The position numbers were made by a program, and so were the translations under genes. From an uncultured Candidatus Saccharibacteria bacterium (GTDB lineage Bacteria; Patescibacteriota; Saccharimonadia; Saccharimonadales; AWTP1-31), in assembly GCA_903946795.1 (NCBI GenBank), contig CAJAXB010000015.1, forward strand, positions 1-41,953: a DNA stretch of 41,953 bases, written 5' to 3'. Below the pieces are notes generated by a model. That model did not search any database. It was not told the DNA's origin and saw only the letters and a program-made list of their open reading frames with translations. Below, piece after piece: positions 1-9,625 of this stretch (position 1 is the stretch's first letter; every line of letters starts with the position of its first letter).

Positions 1-308
1 ACGACCCCAGTAAGAATTGTTGGTAGAAGATTTAGCATAAACGTAGCACCTGTCACAGTTCGCCGTAAAAAAATAATAGTTAGAAGAGCAGGGAGAACAA
101 GCAGTACAATAAGGACGATTGATTCGGCAGTGAAACTGTAATTTGAATAGAATGACTGGACTAGGTCCAATGTAGCCTTACTGGCAAAAGTTGCGAGCAC
201 ACTTCCAGCACATAGAGCCATAAAAACAAGTGCTGCTCTTGTTTTTAGAATGAGCATCAGTACAACTGGAACAGCAGTAATCACTGCCATAAGGATAAGC
301 GGATTCAT
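1..308 (-). CDS. Hypothetical multi-pass membrane protein (3' part beyond window)
   Basis: Manual minus-strand translation MNPLILMAVITAVPVVLMLILKTRAALVFMALCAGSVLATFASKATLDLVQSFYSNYSF...LLPTILTGVV is open to the window edge; hydrophobic segments. Confidence 0.7.
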   Translation of the reverse strand, partial: MNPLILMAVITAVPVVLMLILKTRAALVFMALCAGSVLATFASKATLDLVQSFYSNYSFTAESIVLIVLLVLPALLTIIFLRRTVTGATFMLNLLPTILTGV

Positions 309-339
309 ACTAATATTCTAGCATGGACGAGTTTGTATG

Positions 340-1242
340 TTATGCACCTACGCGGTCTTTGCGTCGTTTTGCTTTAGCGTTTTGCTCAATATATTCAATT
401 ATTTTTTCAGCGACATTTCGGCCTGTTACTTTTTCAATACCAAAACCTGGGCTTGGATTTACTTCCAGCACAAGAGGACCTCTTTCAGAACGCATCATAT
501 CTACACCGCAAATTGAAAGCCCCATTGCCTTAGCTGCTTTCAGTGCAGTCTTTCGCTCTTCGTCAGTAAGCTTAACGCTAGTACCTTCCCCGCCCTGATG
601 GAGATTAGAACGGAAATCATCGTCAAGACTCTGTCGTTTCATGCTTGCAACTACACGTCCACCTACTACAAAAGCACGTATATCCATACCTGCAGATTCT
701 TGTACGAATTCCTGCACCAAAAAGTTCACACCTTCGACATAGAAAGCTTGCATTACAGCTTGGGCAGCTTTTTTAGTTTCTGCGAGCACAACTCCATTGC
801 CATGAGTACCGCGAGCAACCTTAATAATGAGCGGTGCTCCACCAGCCTGCTCTACAACATCATCGAGATCAGTTGTTTCACGAGCGAACACTGTCTTTGG
901 AATTCCAACATCTGCTCGTGCAAGAATCTGCATTGATCGCAACTTGTCACGTGATCGGTTAATTGAAATGGAGCTTACAGTTGTGTATACACCCTGCATC
1001 TCAAACTGACGAACAATCGCAGTACCATACTTAGTAATACTCTGCCCAACACGAGGAATAATTGCATCTATATCAGTAAGATCTTCACCACGATATCGAA
1101 CAACCGGACGGCTTTTTTCTACAGTTACATAACATTCAGCATGATTAATAACACGAACCGTATGGCCGCGCTCAATAGCGACTTCTTTTAGTCGCTTTGT
1201 TGAGTAGTTTCCTGGTCCGCGGGATAAGATTGCAATATTCAT
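340..1242 (-). CDS. rimK: RimK-family ATP-grasp alpha-L-glutamate ligase
   Basis: 300 aa; ATP-grasp features (KVARGTHGNGVVLAE, VQEFVQESAGMDIRAFVVGGRVVASMKR, LEVNPSPGFGIEKVTG) typical of RimK. Confidence 0.93.
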   Translation of the reverse strand: MNIAILSRGPGNYSTKRLKEVAIERGHTVRVINHAECYVTVEKSRPVVRYRGEDLTDIDAIIPRVGQSITKYGTAIVRQFEMQGVYTTVSSISINRSRDKLRSMQILARADVGIPKTVFARETTDLDDVVEQAGGAPLIIKVARGTHGNGVVLAETKKAAQAVMQAFYVEGVNFLVQEFVQESAGMDIRAFVVGGRVVASMKRQSLDDDFRSNLHQGGEGTSVKLTDEERKTALKAAKAMGLSICGVDMMRSERGPLVLEVNPSPGFGIEKVTGRNVAEKIIEYIEQNAKAKRRKDRVGA

Positions 1243-1736
1243 GTATCTATTCCTTCCTCCTCGTCTAGAGGCAATTCAATTCCAAATTGATTCTTAAGTT
1301 TTCTTTTATTTATTCCTGTTTTCGCTGGATCTACCAGAAAATCATGATTCAATAATCTACGCCCAATGAGGATAGGGTATACATTATTCTTGCGATCTGC
1401 AAGGCTAAAGCTCGCTAACAATGTTTTAGAGCCTAAGCGAACGCGTAGTTTTACTTCATATCGCTCTTCACTATTACCAAAAGAGTTTGTTACGGTAATT
1501 TTTGAGAAACGAGCAGTTGTAATTCGTTCGATATCCTGAGTACACGCTGGATGTCCTTCAAGAAGGCTAAAGCTCAACGTATTGTCGTCATTAAGCGTAA
1601 TGCTTGAAGCATGGACAGAAGATCGGTATGCGCCAGTATCAGTTTTTGCGGGAATATTAAGAATGCCGTAATCAACAAAATCCATCGATTCAGCCCGTCC
1701 GATAATTTCCTTCTGAGAGTCCTTTTTTGAAACCAT
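1239..1736 (-). CDS. RimK-associated retropepsin-like (ATP-dependent zinc protease family) protein
   Basis: 165 aa; AKTDTGAYRSSVHA (D-T-G motif) and YPILIGRRLLNHDFLVD typical of the family; overlaps the rimK start by 4 nt. Confidence 0.85.
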   Translation of the reverse strand: MVSKKDSQKEIIGRAESMDFVDYGILNIPAKTDTGAYRSSVHASSITLNDDNTLSFSLLEGHPACTQDIERITTARFSKITVTNSFGNSEERYEVKLRVRLGSKTLLASFSLADRKNNVYPILIGRRLLNHDFLVDPAKTGINKRKLKNQFGIELPLDEEEGIDT

Positions 1737-1878
1737 AGCGATATCTTCCCTGCCCTTTAATTATTACATTTTACTAGTTGCATATTTTAACATACTTTTG
1801 TATTTTAAGCAATACCTTTTTACGCCCTTTGAGAGGTGTTATTTCGTATTGTATAAGGGTATTTTTGTAAACACAATA

Positions 1879-2802
1879 CTATATCACGCAACGAAGAGCT
1901 TTATGACAGGAAGAGATGTGAATTTCGCTATCTTTATCAATGGTATAGATCTCTCCATCAAGCTGAATATTTAGAGGGTGAGTAGTAATGCAAGAATAAG
2001 AGCTCGTCCGATCCTCATGCGCCATAACACCCGCAACGGACTTAACGAGCGTACCCATAAGCTTTACGACATTTGCATCTGATGTAAGTATTTCGAACAG
2101 TCCATCATCTACTTTGGCAGTTTTCGATAATGATAAGACTTTAGACATTTTACCTACATTACTCAATATAATACTTTGATACTCAAGCGCATGATCTCCG
2201 ACAACGATTGTGAACGGCTTATTTTTTACAAACGTTTTTAAAAAGATAAGTAACTCATTGGTTGAATTAAGATCTACCTCGTTAAGGGCTTTACCAACTT
2301 CAGAAGAGAGCCCGAATCCAATATATGAATGAGCATATTTATGCCATGGCCTTCCATTAATTCGTGATTCGATCTTAAGTACATCAATAGTTTGCACAGT
2401 TCCTGATTCAATGCGATCAATAACGTGAGGCTGGTGCAGCTGCTTGTAGTGATCGTTAGCGTTTCCAGATGGAAGTAGACCTGTAACGGGTGTATGTGCA
2501 GCATCTGCGGCTTCTAGTGCGCCATTGATAACCTCATGATAACCGCCATCGCCACTTGATGAAATAATGAGCGGACGAGCTTCACGCTTTGTTATTTCAT
2601 ATGCTATTTTGCGTGCATGGTCAGGGCGCTCTGTCACGATGAGTTTTACTACGTCTTTATATTGAGTGCGTTCTAATTTTTTTGCGATAGCACGCGCATT
2701 TAACTCACTCTCGCCGGTGCTGAAATCATTGTAAATTATTGTTATAGAACTGTATTCGTTCATTACACTTAGTATAGCCTGAATTATTATTTTATCGCCC
2801 AT
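1879..2802 (-). CDS. Diacylglycerol kinase-family (DagK/YegS-like) lipid kinase
   Basis: ISSSGDGGYHEVINGAL and LLPSGNANDHYKQL motifs of the DAGK catalytic domain. Confidence 0.85.
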   Translation of the reverse strand: MGDKIIIQAILSVMNEYSSITIIYNDFSTGESELNARAIAKKLERTQYKDVVKLIVTERPDHARKIAYEITKREARPLIISSSGDGGYHEVINGALEAADAAHTPVTGLLPSGNANDHYKQLHQPHVIDRIESGTVQTIDVLKIESRINGRPWHKYAHSYIGFGLSSEVGKALNEVDLNSTNELLIFLKTFVKNKPFTIVVGDHALEYQSIILSNVGKMSKVLSLSKTAKVDDGLFEILTSDANVVKLMGTLVKSVAGVMAHEDRTSSYSCITTHPLNIQLDGEIYTIDKDSEIHISSCHKALRCVI

Positions 2803-2824
2803 ATAGATTGCTATACTACTACTT

Positions 2825-3607
2825 ATGATCTACGTGCTTCACTCTTCAAAAACAATGCAGACAGTTGGGGGTGGTCACGAGCTAACACAAATACCACTAT
2901 TCTTGCTCAACGCCGAGGAACTACACACTTTTCTTGCGTCCTTGAGTACCTCACAACTTCAAGACTTGATGCATGTTTCAGAAAATTTGGCTAAGAGCAT
3001 TCATAAGCAAGTGCATGGTTGGAATACAGAACCACAAACACAGACTTTAGCGATTGATAGCTTTAGAGGGGATATTTTTAGCGGGCTCAGAGCGTCTTCA
3101 TTATCTGCATCGGAACGGGCCTACGCTAACCAGCATTTAATCTTTCTCTCGGGGCTATACGGGCTTATACGGCCATTTGATAGTATCATGCCGTATAGAC
3201 TTGAAATGGGTTATTCACTCAAAGGTTTCAAAACGACTTCTTTATATGAATATTGGGGCACTAAAATTGCTGACACTGTTTCTGACCAAACTATTCTTAA
3301 CTTAAGCTCAGTCGAATACTCGAAAGTGCTCACAAAATATATTGCAAAAGATAAAATATATAGTCCCCGCTTTCTATCATTAGACAGTAAAACAAACACA
3401 TATAAAAATGTTGCGGTTCATGCAAAAATTGCCCGAGGAGCATTTGCTCGATGGGCTATTCAAAATCGTATAAGCGACCCCAAAAAACTAATCGAATTTA
3501 AAGATTTAGGTTATATCTATAATAAAAAGCTTAGTTCCGAACACGGTCCAACATTTACCTGTGAAATTTTTCAAGGTCTTGGACTGAGTGTCCGAATGCA
3601 GGCTTAG
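2825..3607 (+). CDS. yaaA: YaaA-family (DUF328) peroxide stress protein
   Basis: 260 aa; FLSGLYGLIRPFDSIMPYRLEMG is the YaaA signature. Confidence 0.9.
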   Translation: MIYVLHSSKTMQTVGGGHELTQIPLFLLNAEELHTFLASLSTSQLQDLMHVSENLAKSIHKQVHGWNTEPQTQTLAIDSFRGDIFSGLRASSLSASERAYANQHLIFLSGLYGLIRPFDSIMPYRLEMGYSLKGFKTTSLYEYWGTKIADTVSDQTILNLSSVEYSKVLTKYIAKDKIYSPRFLSLDSKTNTYKNVAVHAKIARGAFARWAIQNRISDPKKLIEFKDLGYIYNKKLSSEHGPTFTCEIFQGLGLSVRMQA

Positions 3608-3861
3608 CTGTATTTAGCAGCAACTTGGTCTTTATTAATCCCGTTCACGACATTCGTAAAACCCTGTGATTCAAGAATCTGCTTCGATACATTTGAGCGG
3701 CTACCTGACACGCAGTACAAAATAATTTCTGTGTCTTTTGCTACATCTTTTAGTTGATCGGAGCCCTGCATTATTTCCGCTGGTGGAATATTGATAGCTC
3801 CATCAACGTGGCCACGTGCAAATTCTTCAGGTTCGCGTACGTCGATTATAATTCTCTGCAT
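3604..3861 (-). CDS. Rhodanese-like domain protein
   Basis: IIDVREPEEFARGHVDGAINIP...ILYCVSGSRS; single rhodanese domain with active-site Cys. Confidence 0.9.
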   Translation of the reverse strand: MQRIIIDVREPEEFARGHVDGAINIPPAEIMQGSDQLKDVAKDTEIILYCVSGSRSNVSKQILESQGFTNVVNGINKDQVAAKYS

Positions 3862-3863
3862 AT

Positions 3864-4370
3864 TTAGACTGTTGAAGAATTTGATTTATGTTGTTTATTG
3901 TATGAATCTAGCAAATGTACACATTCCTTTTCCAAAATGCCGCCCTTGACAACCATGCTATTGCCATCGCGTAGGTTCATTCGCTTTGCTTCATCTTCGT
4001 CATGAAATTTTCCTTTAATATCTACTAATGATGAGTCGACATCCTTATGGTAGGCTCCAAAAAAAATGCGAGGTATGCGTGCCCATGCAGCAGCACTCAA
4101 ACACATGTGACATGATTCAAGGGTCGTATAAATAGTGTAGTCGTGAAGATTATTTGTTTTAAGCTTTTTAGCTGCCTCTTTAATGCAATTAACCTCCGCA
4201 TGGGCAGTAGGATCATTTGTATGATTTGCAGTACTACCGCCTCGTGCAATGACCTCACCCGTTGATTCTTCAACTAGAACGGCTCCAATTGCTACCCCGC
4301 CCTCCAGCTGGGCTTCCTTAGCCGCCCTAATGGCTTCGCGCATATAATCTTCTCGTGATTGCAGACTCAT
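3864..4370 (-). CDS. Nucleoside/cytidine deaminase-family protein (guanine deaminase/TadA-like)
   Basis: HAEVNCI and TLESCHMCLSAAAWARI zinc-binding motifs of the CDA fold. Confidence 0.88.
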   Translation of the reverse strand: MSLQSREDYMREAIRAAKEAQLEGGVAIGAVLVEESTGEVIARGGSTANHTNDPTAHAEVNCIKEAAKKLKTNNLHDYTIYTTLESCHMCLSAAAWARIPRIFFGAYHKDVDSSLVDIKGKFHDEDEAKRMNLRDGNSMVVKGGILEKECVHLLDSYNKQHKSNSSTV

Positions 4371-4720
4371 GATTGCTTTCCTTTTTCTATAGCAGTTATT
4401 CGTGCTTTAAGTAATTTCTCAATGAGATCGTCTGGGAGTGGATGGTCCAACGTAAACTGAATAGTTCCTTTCGAGACCGTATACGAAGCAAGTTCATCTT
4501 TTAACGCTTCGATGGGAAAGGCAGTAGGGAACACGCTCAAGTGATCTTTAAATGCTGCAAAGTAGATCAATGGTTTGCCCTGATAGGTAAATGCCGGCAT
4601 GTCATAACTAAAGGCTTCTTCTGCATCTGGAACGTGTTTGTGAATTAGCGCACGGATATGCTGCAAGGCTGCTTTATTTTCTGGCGAAAGGGCGTTTAGG
4701 TAGATATCGATATGAGACAT
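4367..4720 (-). CDS. DUF1801/YdhG-like protein
   Basis: EEAFSYDMPAFTYQGKPLIYFAAFKDHLSVFP typical of the DUF1801/YdhG family. Confidence 0.85.
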   Translation of the reverse strand: MSHIDIYLNALSPENKAALQHIRALIHKHVPDAEEAFSYDMPAFTYQGKPLIYFAAFKDHLSVFPTAFPIEALKDELASYTVSKGTIQFTLDHPLPDDLIEKLLKARITAIEKGKQS

Positions 4721-4754
4721 TAGCTACATTGTAGCAAAGTGAAATGGTTATTCT

Positions 4755-6479
4755 CTATTGATATCTTTTTCGAACGACAAACCCAGCTGCAGATAGGCTC
4801 ACTACAAGAGCAATAGCCGCGAGAGGATTATTATGATCTTCAGTACTCTTTTCAAGTCCAGTACTAGGTGCACCAACCGTAATCAAGGAAAGCATTATTG
4901 GATCTTTAATTATCTTATTAGCAACTCCATCACTATCCAATGTTCCACCGTCTGTGATATTGTATGTGACCGTTGTTTTGGTGACACCACCGATTGAACG
5001 AGTACCAAATGTTGCACCACTTACCGTTTGAAAATTTTTCGTGGTTGGATTGTAGTAACGTAGCACGGATTTCGAAGTGTCATATACCTTATCGTAGATA
5101 ACTGTGATCGGCACAGTCATACCTGCAGTCGGGCAATAGACTTCAAAGCCAGTAGTTGTTGTAAGTTGTGGCGCAAACCCAGTGTCTGTCTGTGAGCTAT
5201 AAGGATTAGACCACTGTGGATTCTCAATTGTGCAATTTGAATTTGCAGGAGTTTCTATAGTACTCCACACGTCTGCGTCATTGGGAAGAGATTTAACATA
5301 TGCCTGGTAGGAATCATCAATGCCATCGCCGTTTGCGTCACCATTGTTTGGGACATTGCTTGGAACCAACATTGCCTGTAACCCGCGCAGAGTTGGGTAG
5401 TCGTTTTCTTGTGCTTGCCATATTGTATTAAAATCCCAAGTATCTATTGGTGTAGTGGTGTTATCGCCTTTCCATACTTCAGGTGCTGCCTGACTATTTG
5501 TCGCACCGCTGCACGTATTTGAACCGCCCCAAACACAGTTGCCGGTACCAATTCTATACAAATCAAACCAGTTATTAGTCGATATTCCATTATCTCCTGA
5601 GCCCCATAATCCGCCTACCCCGCCTATTCCATTAGCTAAAGATGCCGAGAATGAGTCAGTTACAGTGCCTTCAAAGAATCCGCCGATAAGACCACCAGCG
5701 CTCGCTTGTGTGCCGTCAAAATTGATTGTCGATGAACTATATATCCTACTAACCTGTGCTCCAGTTGAGAACATTCCGCCAATTGCACCACCTGAGTAGC
5801 TAATCGCAGGGTTGACAGTACCGTCCACAAAGCTATCTTCAATAACAACTTCATCTAGAAACACACCGCCTACAAGGCCACCTAAATATCCGACTGGTGC
5901 ACTTACTGAACCGCTGAAAGAACTCTTCGTAAAAGAAAAAGAGCCTGTGCCTCCAAATATCATACCTACAAGGCCACCAGTGTAGCCCCCTTCTGTAGCA
6001 ATATCCATATTTGAATGTACGTTAGTAATGAGCGTTGCACCTCCGGCAATCCCAACTATGCTTCCAGCTGTATTTGTACTTGTTATCGATCCACTTTCGA
6101 TGCGAAAATCTTTTATTGTTGCATTCTTTGCAGATGTAAATAGTCCTAAGCCATTAATTGTGAGGTTTTTAATTGTGTGGTTATTGCCAAACAGTTTACC
6201 TGTAAAGTCACTGATATTGTATATGCCGATACTTGTAAACTCCACACCTTCACAATCAATATTTGAAACAAGTTCATAGGTTGCATCTATGTGATCATTC
6301 ATTGACTGTAGTTGTGCACAGTTTGCTATTCTATAGGGGCTCTCGTCAGTACCGTCACCGTAGCCTGAAAATGGAGTTGCACCATTCGCGTATGCTGTTA
6401 CTGGACGTAAGCCAATACTCAAAACGCTCAATACCAAAACTGCAACCAGTGAAATCGCCCCAAACCTTGTACGTTTCAT
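4755..6479 (-). CDS. GLUG-repeat cell-surface protein with choice-of-anchor-U-like domain and PxTG-like C-terminal anchor
   Basis: N-terminal signal-like segment; GGLVGxxF GLUG-like repeats; YYNPTTKNFQTV...YNITDGGTLDSDGVAN...; C-terminus GAPSTGLEKS...PLAAIALVVSLSAAGFVVRKRYQ (motif + TM + basic tail). Confidence 0.85.
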   Translation of the reverse strand: MKRTRFGAISLVAVLVLSVLSIGLRPVTAYANGATPFSGYGDGTDESPYRIANCAQLQSMNDHIDATYELVSNIDCEGVEFTSIGIYNISDFTGKLFGNNHTIKNLTINGLGLFTSAKNATIKDFRIESGSITSTNTAGSIVGIAGGATLITNVHSNMDIATEGGYTGGLVGMIFGGTGSFSFTKSSFSGSVSAPVGYLGGLVGGVFLDEVVIEDSFVDGTVNPAISYSGGAIGGMFSTGAQVSRIYSSSTINFDGTQASAGGLIGGFFEGTVTDSFSASLANGIGGVGGLWGSGDNGISTNNWFDLYRIGTGNCVWGGSNTCSGATNSQAAPEVWKGDNTTTPIDTWDFNTIWQAQENDYPTLRGLQAMLVPSNVPNNGDANGDGIDDSYQAYVKSLPNDADVWSTIETPANSNCTIENPQWSNPYSSQTDTGFAPQLTTTTGFEVYCPTAGMTVPITVIYDKVYDTSKSVLRYYNPTTKNFQTVSGATFGTRSIGGVTKTTVTYNITDGGTLDSDGVANKIIKDPIMLSLITVGAPSTGLEKSTEDHNNPLAAIALVVSLSAAGFVVRKRYQ

Positions 6480-6567
6480 TTTTTACCTCAAAAACTAAAC
6501 TATGGTCTCATTGTACCACCAACCATAAGCAATACAAGAAAATGAGGATACGCTATACTAGGCTTCT

Positions 6568-6849
6568 ATGGAGACGAGCTCAGCTACATCAGTATTGCGG
6601 CTACGTATAGGCGTAGTATTGCTATTTATTTGGTGGGTGCCAATTTGGATTATTGGACCTCAGCTTGCTAACGTACTAGGTCTTGACCCTAATCATACCC
6701 GCATAATTATCATGCTCATACAAACAATAATTGGCTTTATCGGGGCTATCATTGTCGGCAAGCAAGTCGCTGTAATCGTCAGAAAAAATCCGTTCAAAAA
6801 AATGCCAGGAGTGATCTGGAAGGCGCTCCGCTACGGATCTATCGGATAG
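6568..6849 (+). CDS. Small hypothetical membrane protein
   Basis: 93 aa, two hydrophobic segments, spaced between flanking genes. Confidence 0.65.
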   Translation: METSSATSVLRLRIGVVLLFIWWVPIWIIGPQLANVLGLDPNHTRIIIMLIQTIIGFIGAIIVGKQVAVIVRKNPFKKMPGVIWKALRYGSIG

Positions 6850-7566
6850 CTACTTATACGGCTTAATGCCGAACAGTTGATCGACGGTCACAAAAGTATA
6901 GCCGTCTGCTGTAAGTGCACTCACGGTATGCTTTACGCTTTCGACAGTTTCTTTGCGGGCTGCCCCCTTCCCGTTGTATCCGTCATGAAATATTAAAATA
7001 CCTCCAGGCCGAGCTCTTGTGACTGCAGTCTTTGCAATCTTTTCTGGTGATACGTGAAATACTTCTAGATTATTGCAAAAGAGTCCGGAAACAGGGAACA
7101 AACCCATGTTTTTTGCAGAACGAAGGAGCAGGGGAGTTCTAAAAAGCCAAGGTGGGCGGAATAACGCAGGCTCCTTCCCTAGTACTTGCTTAAACTCTGC
7201 TTGAGATTCTTGTAACTCCGTACGGAAACTCGGTTGCGTAAAATACTTAAGAAAACTATGGCTCTGTGAATGATTGCCAATAACATGACCCGTATCATAC
7301 ATTCTTTTCGTTAACTTCGGTTCTTGCTTTACGGCTTTTCCAACTTGGAAGAATGTAGCCTTAATATTTCGTGAATCCAAATAGTCAACAATCTCAGATG
7401 TATACGGCTCATTGGGCCCATCATCAAAAGTAAGAGCAATGACTTTTTTAGTTTCATTAACTTTTTTATATGGAAACGCTCCAAATACTTTTGAATATGG
7501 CGACATGAAAAGCCAGTAGAGTAAAAAAGTAATTACACCAAACAAACTAATGATGAAGATGATCAT
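6850..7566 (-). CDS. Polysaccharide deacetylase (NodB/CE4 family)
   Basis: ALTFDDGPNEPYT, IGNHSQSHSF, FRPPW and ILIFHDGYNG motifs. Confidence 0.93.
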   Translation of the reverse strand: MIIFIISLFGVITFLLYWLFMSPYSKVFGAFPYKKVNETKKVIALTFDDGPNEPYTSEIVDYLDSRNIKATFFQVGKAVKQEPKLTKRMYDTGHVIGNHSQSHSFLKYFTQPSFRTELQESQAEFKQVLGKEPALFRPPWLFRTPLLLRSAKNMGLFPVSGLFCNNLEVFHVSPEKIAKTAVTRARPGGILIFHDGYNGKGAARKETVESVKHTVSALTADGYTFVTVDQLFGIKPYK

Positions 7567-8330
7567 CTTTTACTTATCTCCTTTAATTTTGTTTGGAATT
7601 TTTCTCGAATATTAGGAGCTGAACCTATAATCTGCGCCTTGAAAATACGACTTAATAAATACTCGAGGAGATAGTAATAAATGAGCGTAACGAATAGATT
7701 ATAAAAAAGTCCCCGCCTTAATCTTCTGGATGATGTGTATGTTGGGTTAGTATTATCGAAGACTATCTTTCCTTTTTTCTTGATTTTGCGTAGTAAATCA
7801 AGCTCATCTCCGCCCTGCGTAAGTTTTGTATCATAGCCTTCCCATGCACTTTTCTTAAATGCAGTATTAGTTGCAGTTATATAGAATGGTCTCCCAATGA
7901 CTTTAGCTACTAGGCTTACGCTACCAAACAAAATACGAGGATATATTGCACCCCAATAGGGAGGATCAACGAATCGGCAAGGCCCCATAACTGCAACGAC
8001 ATTTTTTTCTTGAAAATTAGCATCTATAGTCTGTAGCCACGAAGGGCTGAATACAGTATCTGCATCAGTAGAAATAACTATTTCACCCGTAGCTGCTTCA
8101 GTCCCCTTTTGCCGAGCCCAGCAAACTCCGGGATGTTTTGCATGCACAACTCTTGCTCCAAGCTTTTTAACAAGATCGGCCGTACCGTCGGTGCTATTAT
8201 TATCGGCAACTATTATTTCATAATCGCCTTTATAGTCTTGGTCTTGGAGTGACTTAATAGTATCACCAATATATTCCTCTTCGTTATAGGCTGGAATAAC
8301 AATGCTAAAACGCGGCTTATTATGTTTCAC
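7563..8330 (-). CDS. Glycosyltransferase family 2
   Basis: FSIVIPAYNEEEYIGDTIKSL...VADNNSTDGT...STDADTVFSP; 4-nt overlap with the deacetylase. Confidence 0.92.
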   Translation of the reverse strand: MKHNKPRFSIVIPAYNEEEYIGDTIKSLQDQDYKGDYEIIVADNNSTDGTADLVKKLGARVVHAKHPGVCWARQKGTEAATGEIVISTDADTVFSPSWLQTIDANFQEKNVVAVMGPCRFVDPPYWGAIYPRILFGSVSLVAKVIGRPFYITATNTAFKKSAWEGYDTKLTQGGDELDLLRKIKKKGKIVFDNTNPTYTSSRRLRRGLFYNLFVTLIYYYLLEYLLSRIFKAQIIGSAPNIREKFQTKLKEISKR

Positions 8331-8590
8331 AAATTATTGACTCTTTTTTGTAAACGTAAACCAACAAAAATCAATATTGCACCGGCAATTATGCCTACGG
8401 GAATACTTAATAACGAAACTATATTAACGATTGCAATTTGGGTAGAGTCTGTTTCTGGCCGCAGTATAGATCTCATTACTATTTGAAATAAAATACTTAT
8501 TATGGGAAATACGCTTAGAGTTAGAATTATGAAACCCACTTTAGTAATACGCTTGCCTTTTCTTTCCTGAGATTGACTACTTTGCGACAT
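8327..8590 (-). CDS. Small hypothetical membrane protein
   Basis: 87 aa, two TM segments, 4-nt overlap with downstream GT2. Confidence 0.65.
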   Translation of the reverse strand: MSQSSQSQERKGKRITKVGFIILTLSVFPIISILFQIVMRSILRPETDSTQIAIVNIVSLLSIPVGIIAGAILIFVGLRLQKRVNNL

Positions 8591-8754
8591 TTTTATTCCT
8601 TATGGTTACTCTGACCAACTATACCAGCTAAGGAATATACTTGGCTACGAGATAATCACTAACGGCGTACGGCTACATGATTAAAGATATAGCATTTACT
8701 CTGGGAGTTTTATGCGCTTCATAATCAATCCAAGAAAAGTACTCTTTCAAAAAA

Positions 8755-9159
8755 CTACTGTTTTTTACTACTGTATGCAGCCCGCCATCTACCATCTTTT
8801 TTAGCAGCCTCTACATGCACCATGCCACTAGGCTGCATTCTTCCTTGAGTAAAAAGTTTTTGGACTTTAGCTACATTAATTTTAGACCACACACTCTTTG
8901 GTCTTCTCGGCGTATATCTAACTAAGTAAGATTCTTCATCATATTTATTAATAAGTCCGTCAATCCAGCCAAAGCAAAGGGCTACATCTAACGCTTCATC
9001 GTAATGAATAGTTGGTATTTTTGAATCTTTCTTATAAAAACGCAGCCAAAATCCAGTCGATTGCTGATAATGATTTGATAGCCAATTCCAGAAATCTGCT
9101 TCTGTTTCAAATGAATATACCGGTAGGTCTTTGTGTGTTAATTTTATTTTAGCATTCAC
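8755..9159 (-). CDS. YdeI/OmpD-associated-like protein
   Basis: FWNWLSNHYQQSTGFWLRFYKK...DEALDVALCFGWIDGLINKYDEESYLVRYTPRRPKSVWSKIN. Confidence 0.88.
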   Translation of the reverse strand: MNAKIKLTHKDLPVYSFETEADFWNWLSNHYQQSTGFWLRFYKKDSKIPTIHYDEALDVALCFGWIDGLINKYDEESYLVRYTPRRPKSVWSKINVAKVQKLFTQGRMQPSGMVHVEAAKKDGRWRAAYSSKKQ

Positions 9160-9215
9160 TTAAAGAACTATACATCAAGAAAACGAAAAATATAATGCAT
9201 AACAATAATCAACAG

Positions 9216-9497
9216 TTATCTATTTTTAATACCATCAAGTCGTAGCACATCGCTGTCGTCACTATGTGTACTTCCGCTATTAACATGCTTGTCATTAATC
9301 TTGGGACCATTCTTAATCACATGAACTAGTGCCATTGCGTGACCCCGTCCTAAGTCAAAGTCTTTTTTGAGCCACTCGACTATTTCACTTGGCTTTGTGT
9401 CATAGCTAAAGCCTTTTACGTGTGCTAAATCGATAAGTTCCTTAGGAGTTTTACCTGTTTTTGTTTCTATATTATCTAGATATGCTTGGAATGACAT
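9216..9497 (-). CDS. DUF4287-like protein
   Basis: MSFQAYLDNIETKTGKTPKELIDLAHVKG...GRGHAMALVHVIKNG; start placed at MSFQAY, inside the listed ORF 9216..9527 and just after a terminator hairpin. Confidence 0.82.
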   Translation of the reverse strand: MSFQAYLDNIETKTGKTPKELIDLAHVKGFSYDTKPSEIVEWLKKDFDLGRGHAMALVHVIKNGPKINDKHVNSGSTHSDDSDVLRLDGIKNR

Positions 9498-9516
9498 TAT
9501 ATATATCTTATCAAAA

Positions 9517-9538
9517 AACGGAGACAAAAGTCTCTGTT
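9517..9538 (-). terminator. Hairpin just after repeat A (terminator-like)
   Basis: Minus strand AACAGAGAC-tttt-GTCTCCGTT followed by TTTT. Confidence 0.7.
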
Positions 9539-9553
9539 TAAGTGTATGCGATA

Positions 9554-9583
9554 TTGGAGGTCCTTAGTCTTGTCCATAGCAAC
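9554..9583 (-). repeat. Cassette repeat A
   Basis: Minus strand GTTGCTATGGACAAGACTAAGGACCTCCAA. Confidence 0.85.
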
Positions 9584-9625
9584 TAAAATAAACAGAGGTG
9601 GGCGATTATATATTGTAAACTTGAT

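Noticed and set aside
598-936. ORF 112 aa on + strand opposite rimK (with 323..598)
   Set aside because: Antisense to conserved rimK, no recognisable protein features.
1741-1878. AT-rich intergenic region as a replication or regulatory locus
   Set aside because: No DnaA-box cluster, repeats or convincing structure seen; probably ordinary intergenic sequence.
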